Shown in pieces: positions 24,836-37,065 of a DNA stretch of 64,000 nucleotides (positions are counted from its first letter, which is position 1; each line of letters begins with the position of its first letter). Position numbers and translations under genes: made by a program. The notes under the pieces are model-generated. The model did no database searches and had not been told where the DNA came from. It was given only the letters and a program-made list of their open reading frames with translations. This DNA is from Malurus cyaneus samueli (Eukaryota > Chordata > Aves > Passeriformes > Maluridae). The DNA lies in assembly GCA_009741485.1 (NCBI GenBank), contig CM019218.1:39122111-39186110 (forward strand). The letters run 5' to 3'.

Positions 24836-27800
24836 CCTTTGCTGATGAAATATTTATATATGTGCTTGTGAAATGATACAACTGTCCATCAGGCTGGATC
24901 TTAACAGCCATGAGGTACCTCAAGCATTATACCCACTATCCTCTAATCGATTTGATTCATCTCTCAGGACTGAATTTTGTTTAGGATGAAAAGAATCAGA
25001 TGAGGAATGTACCTCTGCTCTCTATGTAAGTTCTGTTTTGGAGAGTTGATAGTGAAAGCCTTGCCTTGAGAACTATGACTGACAAACAAGCTGCTCTTCT
25101 GACCTTACTTCTGGAGATGCAATTGTAGTCTGAGATACCCACTGAGCCTCTTGCCAAGAGAGGGTTCCTAAATGCTGAGCCCACTGTGGAGATGAACTGC
25201 TCTGCAAAACTGGTCTTGTGGCAGTTTGAAAGGAGCATGCATAGCTCAGCTATGTGCTGTAGACACAGGGGCTGGGTGACAGGGGAGCTGGAGACTGAAT
25301 CAACTGAGAAGTTGTTGATCTGGGGCGTAGTGATATCATTTTTTACAGATGCCTACAAGATTTAATTGTACATGGCTTTCTATTTATCTGTTATTATATC
25401 AACGTACCTGTGATTAACTCTTATTAACTTTAGGATGATGAGCTAGGGTGCTAGGACAGAAAATTTGATCCTCTATGCATTTTAAGTGTTATCTCAAGGA
25501 TCATTAAATATTTTCTATTCATAGGGCTATCATGTAGCTTGTAACATAGATGATAAGGGAGTGAGACAGTCTAGCAGAGAAAACAAGGAGGAATGGTATG
25601 GGGCAGAGGGATAGAAAGAAAATTATGGAGATTGTAAAATGAGAGTAATTACAATCAGGTAATTGTATTACAACTTTTGAAGTGCTAATTTTCCTGTACC
25701 CTTAACAGGCTTTCCAAGCCTCCGTAAGAGAGGCAAAGCTGAAATACAGAGTCTAACAAAGGCAGATGAGAGTTAAGCCATGGCCACAAGACTTAATGTT
25801 CCACTGGTCATTATGTTGAAAAACAGTGGACTAAGTAAGGGAAGGTGGACTAATCTTGCATTTGTCCTCACGCTGTATTTCTTCTCTTGAGCACTGGGTA
25901 TTAGGTAACTGAAAAGAAAGTGCAGGTTTGCTGCAGAGTTAAACATCTCCTGTAGCCGAAGTCACTAACCTAAAGTCACTAACACACTAGGAATATCTTA
26001 TGGCCATATGTGACAGTCATTAATTTTCAGAATTGCTCAACTCTTCGTGCAGATCTGTGACATTTTCAGATTTAGAGGCAGCCAAGTGTGTGAACTTCAC
26101 TAATTTCCATATAGTGTGTGGAAAATTATCCAAAATGTTTTACATTAAAATTCAAGGTTCATACAGCACACCTTCCGTATAGCACTGCTGCAGATTAAAT
26201 TCACTTATACATTAGGAAAGGTGCCAATGCAATCATAATAGAAGGCTGAAGTGCTGAAATGATGAAGTAGTTCTTTTGCTGCCTTCCTTGGCACATGTTC
26301 AGCACCCCACTTTGGTTCAAACATCATACCCTATTTGGTAAGGCTCTTGAGAGTGATAATAAATTATGTATGATGAACCTGATTTGCTAGGAGAGGATGT
26401 GAAACGCACTGGAAATCTGGTACAAAATAATCATAGGCTTTTCAGATCATGAGTGTAGCAGTTTTGGAAATACAGTTTTTATGCATGTGTACTTCTGAAT
26501 AAAGAACTTCTTACAATGGCTCTTCAGTAAATGTTGTAGAAATATAGTCCTTCTTTGGGCATGTGCCAGACGGACAAGCAACCAGTCCCCCAATCTCATT
26601 GGCCCATTGAATTGTTTCATTCACAAAGCAACGTCATCTGTGTCAAAATCACTTAGCATGTCATTTTTCTGTGCGCTCAGACTGATTTGATTAGTTCCCA
26701 GTCATTCTAAGTGTATTCTGTTAAATAGTTTGTTGAGCTGATTGCTTTTGAAAGGATTTTTTTCATAGAAAAAAGGTCATTAATCCCAATAACACTATTG
26801 AAAAGAACTGCTGTTTTAGGCATTTTATTTTTGTTTCATCATTTTCCATAGATATACTATTTGAATTTATTTTTATTGGAAATGCGATGAAAGCGTTTAT
26901 TGAATTTTCTAGCTTGAGGTTGATTTAATGTTTGGTGAATGATACAGAACATTTTGACGACTTCCTAATAATTCCCCAGATACTTAAATGAACAAAAAAA
27001 GACATTGATTACAAACACAGTTACATGAAAACTATATATTTTACAGCTTAAAGATCTTTTATGTATTTTTTTGTTATTTAAATTTCTAATGCATTTTAAT
27101 GCTGGAAAGCATTCTTTCCTCTCCTGTATTTTCAATTTTGAAGTACCATTTGGAAATACTTTTTTGAAGTTTCATAGGAAGGTGTTAAACAGATACTGTG
27201 TTCCACCTTCAAGTGTTAACGTCTATATTTGTTAATGTGGTGAGTATTTCAAAATATATGTGAGTATAGACAAATACATATATATGGATATGCAAGTAAT
27301 TCTAGTAAGAAAGAATCATGTTTTGGTAGTAAAGGACAGATAAAAAAGTGCAATAAACATAAAACTTGCACTTTGTTTTCTGATTCAGAAGTAGAGATAA
27401 AAATTTGACTGAATGTCTCTTTTAATACGATAAATTATTTCTTAGACAAGGCTGCACTCAAAAGTGAGAGAGCTGTACTTAGGCACAGATTGATGATATA
27501 ATTCAACAGTGAAAACCAGGGAGAGATCTTGTTCTGAATAATTGCTCTAGATTGAAATCCAGTAGTAAAGTCTGGCATGAGACCACCTCTACGAGGAATT
27601 TAGGTATAATCTGGGGATTTAGCAGTTAGAGGTGGTGGGAGAAGGAGGAAATCTGAACATATTGGTCAGAGAATGACTATCTGCTCATATTGTTAAGTAG
27701 CAGGGTAATGACAAAGCAGGTTCTAGAAGACATTAATTGGGAAATATTAACAGTCTTATGGGAATTATAGTGTCATTTTTTAATAAGCAATATATAGTGT

Positions 27801-29211
27801 CACCAATCAGATATTTATACTATGAAGAAACATTGTGATTTTAATATGTTCAGAGTAGAAAGAGCTACATTGCAGTTTAGAGAACATGAGAAGGCATGTT
27901 CTATGTAGTGAAGTCCAGCTGGTTGAGAGAAAATGATTTTCTATAAACATATTGCAGAGGGAGAATAATTATGTTAAAAGATAATGTTAAAACTGTATAA
28001 ATTATTATTAACTGATCAGAAATAAATTGAATAAGGCTGCATTAATACATGAAGTGGTTTCTAAGTAGAATGGAATCAGAGAAACTAAATGGTTTTAAGG
28101 TGAGGCTTGAAATAAGCCAACAAAAGGGATTATGTAAATATGTCCAAAAATTCTTGCCATAAGAAGTAGGAATATATTGATATCTGATGTTCCATTTTAT
28201 CTAAAGGATGTTGAAAGGAGTCTTGGCAGCCTCTAATTGGCACTTTTATTTGTGTTAATTTTAAACTTCAGAGTTTTCTGGTCATTTTTTGAGGTCAAGA
28301 AGATTTTTTTTTCTTTTTTCTCTTTTGCAGTTGCAGAATTTAGTTTTTTAATGACTAGAGCGAAAACTGAAGGGGAGGTGATATGGTAGCAAGTTACACT
28401 GGATTTAAATTCTCCTGTTTTGTTGGTGTATAATTCTGATGATGTATTTAGGTTTAAGTTATTCTCCATATTTAGGATCAGAATTAAATTTAATCTCATC
28501 TGTTCAAGTTTGTATGGCTGTCAGGTTAGTATGTTAGCATAGCTGACATTTTTGTTTTATCCTTCATTAAATTGTAATGGTGTTTTGAGGATTTCTTTTC
28601 TTCCTCTCATTCCCTGGGATGTACAGTTCCATTTTCTAGGGTGATCTGGAAATTGCATGAAAGGAATTTCTTGCTATCATTCATCACAGAATATGATATT
28701 ACAGTTGCTTTTGATGTAGTCTTTTCTGTTTCTGTGGCTCACTATAATTGTGGAATTCTATCCCTTGCTGTGTATCCCCAAGGATAACCAAACAACCTTA
28801 GCAAAGAATTACAGAAATCACTGAGAAAGAGTTTTGACAAAAACGCCCCTTTTTTCCAGTATAGGTTTGATTTTTTAGTGTATGTGGAATATATGTGGAC
28901 TTCCAAAGCTGCCGGAGGAATTTTCTACCGTATTAATTCTTCACTGGGAGAAAGGTAATTGGATGAAGACAAAATAGCTTCTCTCCCTTTTGCCTGTACA
29001 AAGTGAAATGTCAGTTGTATGAGCCCATGTAAAGGGCCAGCTTGAAAGGGAGCACTCTGATATGAGAGAAATTCTCTTTCAAGCACCACAGACAAAGATG
29101 AAACACTCAAAAGCTCAGAGAAGCCTGTTTCACTTTCAGAACATCTGTGGCTCTTCATGGGTGTTCTCCAGACCGCTTATGCCAGTAGACAATGCAGATA
29201 ACAATTGTGCT

Positions 29212-29668
29212 TAGAATCACAGAATAATATCCTGAGTTGGAAGGGACATACAAGGATCATCAAGTCGAGCTCCTGGCCCTGCACAGGACAGCCCAAATAA
29301 CTGCACCATTGTCCAAATGCTTCTTAAATTTGGATAGATTTGATGCTGGCACTACTTCCCTGGGGGTCCTGTTCCTGTGCCCAATCTCCCTCTGGGTGAA
29401 GAACCTTTTCCTGTCATCCAAATTAAAACTCCTTGGTTCATATCCTTGATTCCCTTCAGAACCAGTCCCCACAAAGGGATCCATGTCTGTCCCTCCTTTT
29501 CCCCTCACAAGGAAGTCATAGACTCTGATGAGGCCTTCCATCAGTCTCCTCCAGACTGAACAGACCAAGTTACCTCTCAGCCATACCCCATATGACTTCC
29601 CCTATAGGCCCTACACCATAGAGATGGACCTCTTTTGGACACTACACTTGGTGGAGCCCTTATTTATA
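29212..29668 (-). mobile_element. CR1 LINE fragment, minus strand, 3' part
   Basis: The plus strand begins with AGAATCACAGAATAATATCC, the reverse complement of a decayed CR1 3' tail. It continues through the recognisable blocks GAGTTGGAAGGGACA, CTCCTGGCCCTGCACAGGAC, ACTTCCCTGGGG, CTCTGGGTGAAGAACC, CCCCTCACAAGGAAG and CTCCTCCAGACTGAACAG, and ends near TTTTGGACACTACACTT. This is the 3' untranslated region plus the C-terminal end of the reverse transcriptase gene, about 457 bases, 5'-truncated as is typical. The CCTGAGTTGGAAGGGAC variant is closer to CR1-J/X-type subfamilies than to the other fragments here. Subfamily naming is from memory. Confidence 0.9.
29260..29568 (-). pseudogene. CR1 ORF2 C-terminal relic
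   Basis: The minus frame of 102 codons translates the last part of the CR1 reverse transcriptase protein. FFTQREIGHRNRTPREVVPAS corresponds to the family's conserved C-terminal stretch, in which a phenylalanine-phenylalanine motif is followed by an asparagine-arginine and a proline-arginine-glutamate-valine-valine motif. Upstream polymerase motifs are absent because the copy is 5'-truncated. It has no start of its own and is not expected to make protein. Confidence 0.7.
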
Positions 29669-32600
29669 GTTTGCAAATACAAAGAGTAACAGCTGCTTGT
29701 ATGTGCAAAGTCTTGTGCTTCTATAATTGCATAGTCTAGATATTCTTGGTTTTCAATCTTATTTGCATATCAGAACTGAATTTCCTTTCTCCCTCAGAGT
29801 TCTTCCTGCTCAAATGGAATGGGATTACTTAGGGTTTTGTAATCTGGTAGGCAGCTGTTGTTTTGACTTAGAAATGTCTCTGTGAGGGTTATATAAGGAA
29901 TGAGAGTGGTCTGGGGTAAAAGCTGTGTATGAGATCGTTCCACTATACCCCAACTGGAAGAGGTGCTGTAATTTTGATAGAGTTGCAGTAACCTGAAGAG
30001 GACATGAAGCTGGCATTTAAGTAGTATACTTACACAAATGAGTAGTCTTGAAACTAAAAATGGTAATCTTATAATCAGGAGGGGCTGGGGAGATGAGTAA
30101 AGGACTTGAATGTTAACTTAATGTTCCAACCAAAATTAAATCTGTGGGTTACCTAAGCAGAGAAAGCAATTTGTCTAGGTGAATAAATGTAGTGGGAGAG
30201 GCTTTGGGCATGGACTGTGATCATTTTGGCTGCAATGCTTTTCTTTTGGATTTTACCATCATTTTATTAATTTCATTGCTCACTTAAAAGGTGGAGACCA
30301 TTTATCTACATCCCGTTTGATGCAAAAAAAGTTAAAGTTTGCAAAGGATGTCAAGAGCAGTAGGTGTATTAGGTACTTAGGTGTGAGTGGTTAACATTGG
30401 TATATGTGGCGGAGCAGTGTGGTAATAATCTGCTTTACACATTTTTACAGCCTTTTTTGGCCTTGTATGTGCTTTTGCTTGCTTTTCTCTACTTAAGGGA
30501 CATAAGGCTGCAGAAAATCTAGTCAAGTCAGTGTAAGGATTTGCTTTGTGGCAGTCATAGTCTATCTTGTGAAATCTCCCATCTTGAAAATCTTGGGTTT
30601 TTATTGGTTTTCCTTTGTGTCACAGTCATGGGAATGAATGCAAGTCTTCCGTGTGTTAAAAATACCTAATAATTAGGACTGTAGATTAGAATATGGAGAG
30701 TATTCCAAATGAAACCTAAAGTTCAGAGAAGAGGAGATAAAAAATATCCTATCATGACACAACAAATTAAAGATACTGATATTTTCTAATATTTATCAAG
30801 TTTGTATGACTGACATTTATTATATAGAACAGTTCTAGAATCCTTTATAGGTAAAATAATTTTTTGTTTTGGTTTGAATTCTACTTTGGATCTTCCTCAA
30901 AATGTAAAAGCAATCAAATAATATCTTTATTTTTAGTTTTTTTAGCATCTTTAGTTTTCTACCTTCAAAGTATAATGAGAGCATTTTAAAATAGAACAAA
31001 GATACCTTCATTAAAATAGTGTTTGATTGACTCGCTATAATCTCTAACTACAAATATCTGAATTTTTAAAATTTTCCAGGGATGCAAAACTTTTATATTG
31101 ATGGCAACAGCTCTGTCATATGTATTTCACACATAGCATGTGTGTGAATGCATAGAAGTGTAAAAATTATATATGCAAATATGAGTATATGAATCTGTCC
31201 TCCCATTCTGACCTACTGTGGTGTTAAATTGCTAATGCTGTGCAACAGGCATGATGATTTCCCAGGAGTTTCTACTTTTGTGGTATCAGCTATAAAATGT
31301 GGTAAGTTGTTCCAGCTTGTTTATATCTGGCCAAATAAATACTGGGTTTAGTTATTTACTACTGGTAAATATTTTCAGTCATGGTTTTGAAATGACAATT
31401 GTCTGGGTTGGATTTAGGATGTGAGGACATTAAATTCTGTCAATGCTTTGAGAAATTTGTATGCATTTTTGTTCTTTAGAAGTGTTTTGGATGAGGTGCA
31501 ACAGAATAAACGTAAAAATAAGTGTTGGCAAAAAAAAAGAAGATAAAAATCTATTTAATACATTAAATAAACAAGCAGCCTTTAGGAGAATAAAAGTCAA
31601 TTATAAATAAGAATCTGTGCAGAAATTAATCAGTTGTTCATAATAACTTTGGATTTTGATACAATCCTGTGTTTATTTTTATCATTAAACTTAATTACAA
31701 TTTGAATGTGTGTGAATCGAGGCTTTAAAAACTTTTCTTTTAAACCATTTTACATAAATAAGAGCATTCTCCGGACCAACCCTCCCAATCAGGTTCAACA
31801 ATCTAAGACAGCAGATTTTGGAATGGATGAGTGACTACAATTTTCTCTCATGCAAATTAACTGGGCATGAACAAAGAACTATTTTCCCAGTATTTCTTTG
31901 CCTCACTGTGATTCAAATGAACAACCACAAAATTTTATGTTATTCTAGATTGTTTTGTGTTAGGTATTATACTTCCTGTGTTGTAATCAATATTAATGAT
32001 GTTAACCTTTTGAAGTTAAAAATGTTAATTTAACTCACTAGGTCTCCTGCTTCATTAGTGTCTTCAATAGTGTCATTTAGGAGAAAATGCTTCATCAAAC
32101 AGTAGTGATTCAATCATAAAAGACTGTAATAGCAGACGTATTAGAACTCTCATGGTCCAAAACCTCTCTCTGTTTTTCACATCTCATTCTCTAAATGGTA
32201 CCAGTCATTATCTTAGCTCATTTTAAACAAGCAAAATAATCTTTTATTTTTACAAAGAACCTTCTATTCCTTGAGGGTACCTAAGGTCTGTTGTGTACAT
32301 TTATTATTTTACCTTCAAATATGTGTTCAGCTCTAGACTGGAACAGTGGAATGCTTAAAGGCTCAAAAATGTCTGTTCTTTCAGGCGATTCTTTAGATCA
32401 CCTCCGTAATGAGAATGCAAATGGTGCAACCTATTCTAAAAGCCACCTGCAAGTTATGACAACACTGGTGTCTGCAGACTCAGCATATATGGGGGAGCTT
32501 TATAGAAAATACCTTTTTGTTTTCCTGTTGCAGCTTTCAGCTCTGGACCTTCTCGTATGTTCTATATGTTAATAAACTTGTCTTCAAAACTCTGTTAGCA

Positions 32601-34460
32601 GTGCATATTCTTTTTTTTTTTTTTTTTCAGCTTTATCTGTGTTTGTTTAATAGATGCTTCTGAGAGATATCACACCATTAAACTATACATGGCTACAGTA
32701 TCATTCTTAACACTCTCAAATTCTGCGTTGTGTTTGCTTTTATAAATTTACATGTGTGGCTGTCCAGCCCATGTGATAAATGTTGGAATGTGATCCAGCA
32801 GTTCTCATTTCAAGCTATTTCATCAACTGATGAGCTCACATTCTCCTGACTCTCTGTTAGCCATATAGTGAGCAATCTGAGTGAAGGCTTAAAATAGGCA
32901 CCACATTCAATTGTTATAAAGGATATAGCAGTGTTGTTAAACAAGATCTCCTTCTAAGTTAATTATCAAGGAATATGGAGGGTGGTGGTTTGGATATCTT
33001 TGTGGTCTGGATAAATCTTTTTTATTTCCCTTCCCTCCTCTTCCCCCATGCTACTCATGCAGATTAAAACAGCTCAGAGCTGACTAGACTGTTCTTTTCT
33101 GAACTGTTCCAGCTTAATTTAAAATCCTAATTTTACTGGGCATCTTGTGATTTATACTCACAGGTGCTACAGCTGCTAGGGGATCCATTTGACTGCAATG
33201 TCTTCTGAGGCAAGTCAAAACAGAGTCAAGTAGCTCTGAGGGAAAAAAAATGAAAAAAAAAAAGGAAGGAAGGAGGTGTGCTTAAAAAGGATTAAATACA
33301 GCTAAAAATGAATACTACAAATTTTGAAGACTTCTCAGCCTGAGAATGTGTGAATGAAGTAAGAATGACTACCATAATCCTGTAGATAGCTAAATGGCAG
33401 TAGGGAATCCAAGAAAGAAATGATACATAAGTTTGTATTTCATTTGGTCAAGTAAAAATTCTATGTGTTCTAAAGCTCAAGGATACTTAGTGTTGGAAAC
33501 TCTACAAAATCTATTTGCCTCTCCTTAAACACACATTTCTATCTGAAAATTTATGCTGTGAACCAGCACCCATGGAACTAGAACGCAGGAAAATCTGAGT
33601 GTTTAAACTAGAGGCATTTTTTGTTTCACGATCCAGTCTTCTATCATCACCCTCTACTGGGAACTTCTGTAGACTGAAATTGAGATCACGAAATCACCTT
33701 CAGGTCAATGAACTTTCAAGAGTTCACAGCTTAATCGTTTTTGTGCCATTTCTCAGGGACCAGGTGTCCTTGGTGCACAGTTCTGGATAAACAGTTTTCC
33801 CCGGAGGAGTCCCAGTGGGGGACAGACTGTTGTGTTGAATGGCAAGACAAGCAGCTGTCTAGGAGCTCTACCGCCTCTGCTGCTTGACTCAAGTGGGGAA
33901 TGAAGATTGATAATGTTTTCCACATCTATGAGACTTCTGTGAGATTTCAGGTAGTCTATTGTGCTTCATGTCCAAATATTTTTTCTTGGTTTATTTGCTA
34001 ATTGAACCTTGAGTATAAGCCTATAGGCTATTGGCTCATACCAGGTGTGAATACAGGCACGCACACACACACAGACACGAATATATAATTTTTATATCTC
34101 TGTACATTCTTGCCACAAAAAGAATTCTCTATTCTTTAAAGAAGAATTGCAGTTGTATTGTAATGAAAACCTAATGATCATAATTAAAAGGAAAGAAAGA
34201 CTTTTTTTCTGAAAAAAATTGCCTTTTTTTTCTCAAGAGCAGTAAACACTGCATACAGATAGAATTCTGTTTTTTAAATAGTTGCTGCCTATTCAATAGA
34301 ACTCTCTTATTTTCTCTGAGATTAGGCCTTCACCTAATTAAAATATTATGTAAACTTTTGTTCTCCTTGTTCTCTTTCTCATCTTGGGATCTTTTCCTCA
34401 TTTTTGCTTTAGCTTTTTCCCTTCTTTTTTTTCTTTCTTATTATTTTTTTTCCCTCCACT
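29669..34460. other. Unique non-coding sequence
   Basis: No gene or clear transposon is visible. It holds a small CA-type inverted repeat at 31126-31148 and a T17-CAG at 32611-32630. The open frames at 32291-32572 and 33599-33925 have no recognisable domain, and the latter pair overlap on opposite strands. Confidence 0.65.
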
Positions 34461-34467
34461 CCCCCCC

Positions 34468-34498
<31 letters not shown>

Positions 34499-34515
34499 AC
34501 CCCCCCCCCCCCCCC
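34461..34515. repeat. Poly-C tract, 55 bases with two interruptions
   Basis: C7, T, C30, A, C16. Preceded by T- and C-rich sequence. It generates polyproline in two overlapping plus frames (34358-34605), neither of which is a gene. It can form an i-motif on this strand and a quadruplex on the other. Exact length is likely unreliable in assemblies. Confidence 0.95.
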
Positions 34516-34590
34516 AATTTATTGCTTAGGTTTTATTTTACCTTCATAGTAGCCAAAAGGTTTGATCAGTGGAAATGGTGTGGACTCTTA

Positions 34591-34630
34591 ATCATAGAAT
34601 CATAGAATATTCTGAGTTGGAAGAGATAAC
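34591..34630 (-). mobile_element. CR1 3' tip, about 40 bases, minus strand
   Basis: ATCATAGAATCATAGAAT is two and a quarter units of the reverse-complemented CR1 tail repeat, followed by ATTCTGAGTTGGAAGAGA, the adjoining 3' end. Similarity then stops, so this is a severely 5'-truncated CR1 insertion. The TTCTGAGTTGGAAG form matches the subtype of the copy at 29212 better than the other copies. Confidence 0.8.
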
Positions 34631-36195
34631 TCCAATTTTTCAACTTTTCAGAATCATTGCAGGCACACTGTGAATTAATTCACAGCAAAATTTATAGAAC
34701 TTTAAACTTTACTCATCTACATGTGAACAGGCCCATTGAGTTCCTATTGGGTGTGAATAAAATAACATCCTATTGTATATCAGTGATATAGCTTTTCCAC
34801 ACAGTTATGTAATTTTGGATCCTGTTCTTCCTGCCTAAAAAAAGAAATGAAGCCTGAAAATTGTGAAAAATTTATTCTCATTTCAAGGCTGTTCTTTCAT
34901 TTGACATATTATACTGCCATCATTTTCAAATCATGCAAAAGCTGCCCTTTTCATACTGAAGTATGATGAATAGGTATTTAATGAAGGCCTATCAAAAAAA
35001 TTGTACAAGAATGCAGTAATATCAGCAAAACATTAGTGTGCCAATATCTGCAGACACTAGCACAGTGGATGCTCTTTATGGACATGATTAGTGTCATCTT
35101 TCAGTGTATGGACCGACTTTGTAGGGGAAATGCAGCCGCATTCCTTGCACACTGTATTCATTACGTGCTGGTTTTGTGCAGGGGACACACACCCCCAGTT
35201 TTCAGAGCTGAAGGACATGTGATGTTTGGTTGTACCTGATCTTGAAACAGCTCTGTTCTGAGATAATGTATGGCATATGTTCAGTATCACAGCTGCTGTT
35301 CTGTGCTTAATTTGACAGTGAGAAAGAGCTTCGCAGTAATGGTAACTGCCAGAAAGATAGTATACACAGAAACCATGGACAATAAGACTTAATATTGACA
35401 TCCTAGCCTTTACTATTCACAGCTCCATCGATGGTACCTCATCAGGAATCAGATCTGATTTTTATTAATAGCATCACAATTCTATTATTTGGTGAGTTTT
35501 GTTTGGGGTCTCCACCTAAAAAATTTAAATAACATAGTTTTCTGGTTACATGATGTTTCTACCATGTAAGGAATTGTTTTTGCCCTCTGTCAGTGTTGGG
35601 AGGAGCTGGGCTGAAATAATCTGAACAGTGCATCTCCCTGTCCTTATCTTTCAAGAAATGCTGAACATAAAGCTTGTAGCTCCTTATGCATTTAGTACAT
35701 TCTGTCTTCTAGAATTATATTATAATGTAAATAAGACAAGGTTGCTTGGGAAGAGGGTGTTACAAATTTCGAATTGCTTCTTTTCCTCAGCCTTAAAAGC
35801 TTTAATTAATATTCACCCATCTGTCTCCATGCACTTCCTGCTTCTCTACTTATGCAAATAAGACTACCAGTTTAGTGTGGAGGCTGTCAGGCCATTAAGG
35901 GGTGCTTTGTGCAAAAGTATTGCAATAAAAGAATCTTCTTGTTTCTTATAGCTAAGAGGTTGGCTTTCAGAAAGCGTACCTCCAAGTATGGAAACATAAA
36001 TAAAATCTAATGCCACATAAAATCTGATTATCAGAACTATCTATTTCAACAGTTTATGAGAAGTGTGCCAGAGAAGAGTGAGGTGTATGCCTGCAGGAGT
36101 CTGCATCATGAAATAAGACAAGGAAGTTAGTAAAAGGCTATCCATGTAGGGTATTGATGAAGTGAACACAGGATCAAAAATCAATCACATAAATC
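34631..36195. other. Unique non-coding sequence
   Basis: No gene or repeat recognised. The frames at 35036-35239 (+) and 35057-35401 (-) overlap on opposite strands, and neither resembles a known protein. Confidence 0.65.
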
Positions 36196-37065
36196 TTTTA
36201 GGTTGTATAGGTCCTCTAAAATCAACGGTCCAACCGCTGACATATCACCACCTTGTTAACTAGGCAGTAGCACCAAGTTCATGATCCAGTCATTTCTTGA
36301 ACCTCTCCAGGGACGGTGACTCTACCACCTCCCTGGCCAGCCCATTCCAATGCTTAACATTTCCTTCTGTGAAGAAATTCTTCCTGGCATCCAACCTAAG
36401 GTGCAACCCGAGACTGTGACCTCTCTCCTGTCATTAATTGCCTGGCAAAGGACACCAGTCCCCACCTGGCTACAAACTGCTTTCGGGCAGCTGTAGAGAG
36501 TGATAAGATCTTCCCTGAGTCTCCTTTTTTCCAGGCTAAACAACCCCAGCTCCCTCAGCTTCTCCTCATGAGACTTGTGCTACAGCCCCTTCCACAGCTC
36601 TTTTGCCCTTGTCTGGACATTCTCCAGAGCCTCCATGTCCTCCTTATAGTGAAGGGCCCAAAACTGAACACAGAACTTGAGATACAGCATCAGCAGTGCT
36701 GAGTTCAGGGGGAAAATCACTACCCTGATCCTGGATACATTATTCTTGGGACAAGCCAGGATGTCATTGACCTTTTTGGCCACCTGGGCACACACTGGCT
36801 CATGTTCAGCTGCTGTTGATCAGCACCCCAGGTCCTTTTCTGCTGGGCACCTTTTCAGCCATTCTTCTGCAAGCCTGTAGTGGTGCCTGTGGTTGTGACT
36901 GAAGTGTAGGACCCAGCACGTCACCTTGTTGAACCTCATATTGTTGGTCTTGGCCCATCTATCCAGCCTTTCCACATCCCTCTGCAGAGCCTCCCTGCCC
37001 TACAGCACATCAATGTTCCCACTCAACTCCATGTCATCCTCAGGCACTTGTATCTTCCTAAGCTT
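36196..37065 (-). mobile_element. CR1 LINE fragment, minus strand, about 870 bases
   Basis: Reverse-complement CR1 blocks occur in order: TTTTAGGTTG, CCTCTCCAGGGACGGTGACT, CCACCTCCCTGGCCAGCCCA, TGTGAAGAAATTCTTCC, CCCACCTGGCTACAAACTGC, CAGGCTAAACAACCCCAGCT, CCTCATGAGACTTGTGCTAC, GGGCCCAAAACTGAACACAG, GGCCACCTGGGCACACACTGG and CACCTTGTTGAACCTCATA. It ends near 37065 within the reverse transcriptase gene. The 3' tail microsatellite is missing and the first ~100 bases are badly diverged, so this is an old copy. The gacggtgactctaccacct variant belongs to a different CR1 subfamily from the copies at 47362 and 60324. Confidence 0.92.
36322..36880 (-). pseudogene. CR1 ORF2 reverse transcriptase C-terminal relic
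   Basis: Two separate minus frames carry pieces of the CR1 polymerase C-terminal region. 36580-36795 includes CVQFWALHYKEDMEALENVQ, the stretch that follows the polymerase domain in the family. 36322-36543 begins MFSLEKRRLREDLITLYS, the next conserved stretch. They lie in different frames with stops between, so the gene is broken by indels. The upstream endonuclease and the catalytic aspartate pair of the polymerase are not included in this truncated copy. Confidence 0.8.

Larger units (their letters stand above)
13739..29211. other. Longest transposon-free stretch, about 15 kb
   Basis: I see no gene and no CR1 or LTR fragment here. Homopolymers at 16373 (C), 19424 (A), 21837 (G), 23863 (T) and 24763-24835 (A then T), hairpins at 17052 and 22865, and a promoter-like motif series at 22414-22702 are listed separately. 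Block 26540-26760 looks like a conserved regulatory element. Old repeats may be hidden. Confidence 0.6.

Noticed and set aside
24676..24923. Lysine-rich plus and phenylalanine-rich minus frames
   Set aside because: Mirror translations of the A/T tract at 24763-24835.
34358..34605. Two overlapping open frames with polyproline
   Set aside because: Created by the poly-C tract in two frames at once, which a real protein-coding gene would not show.
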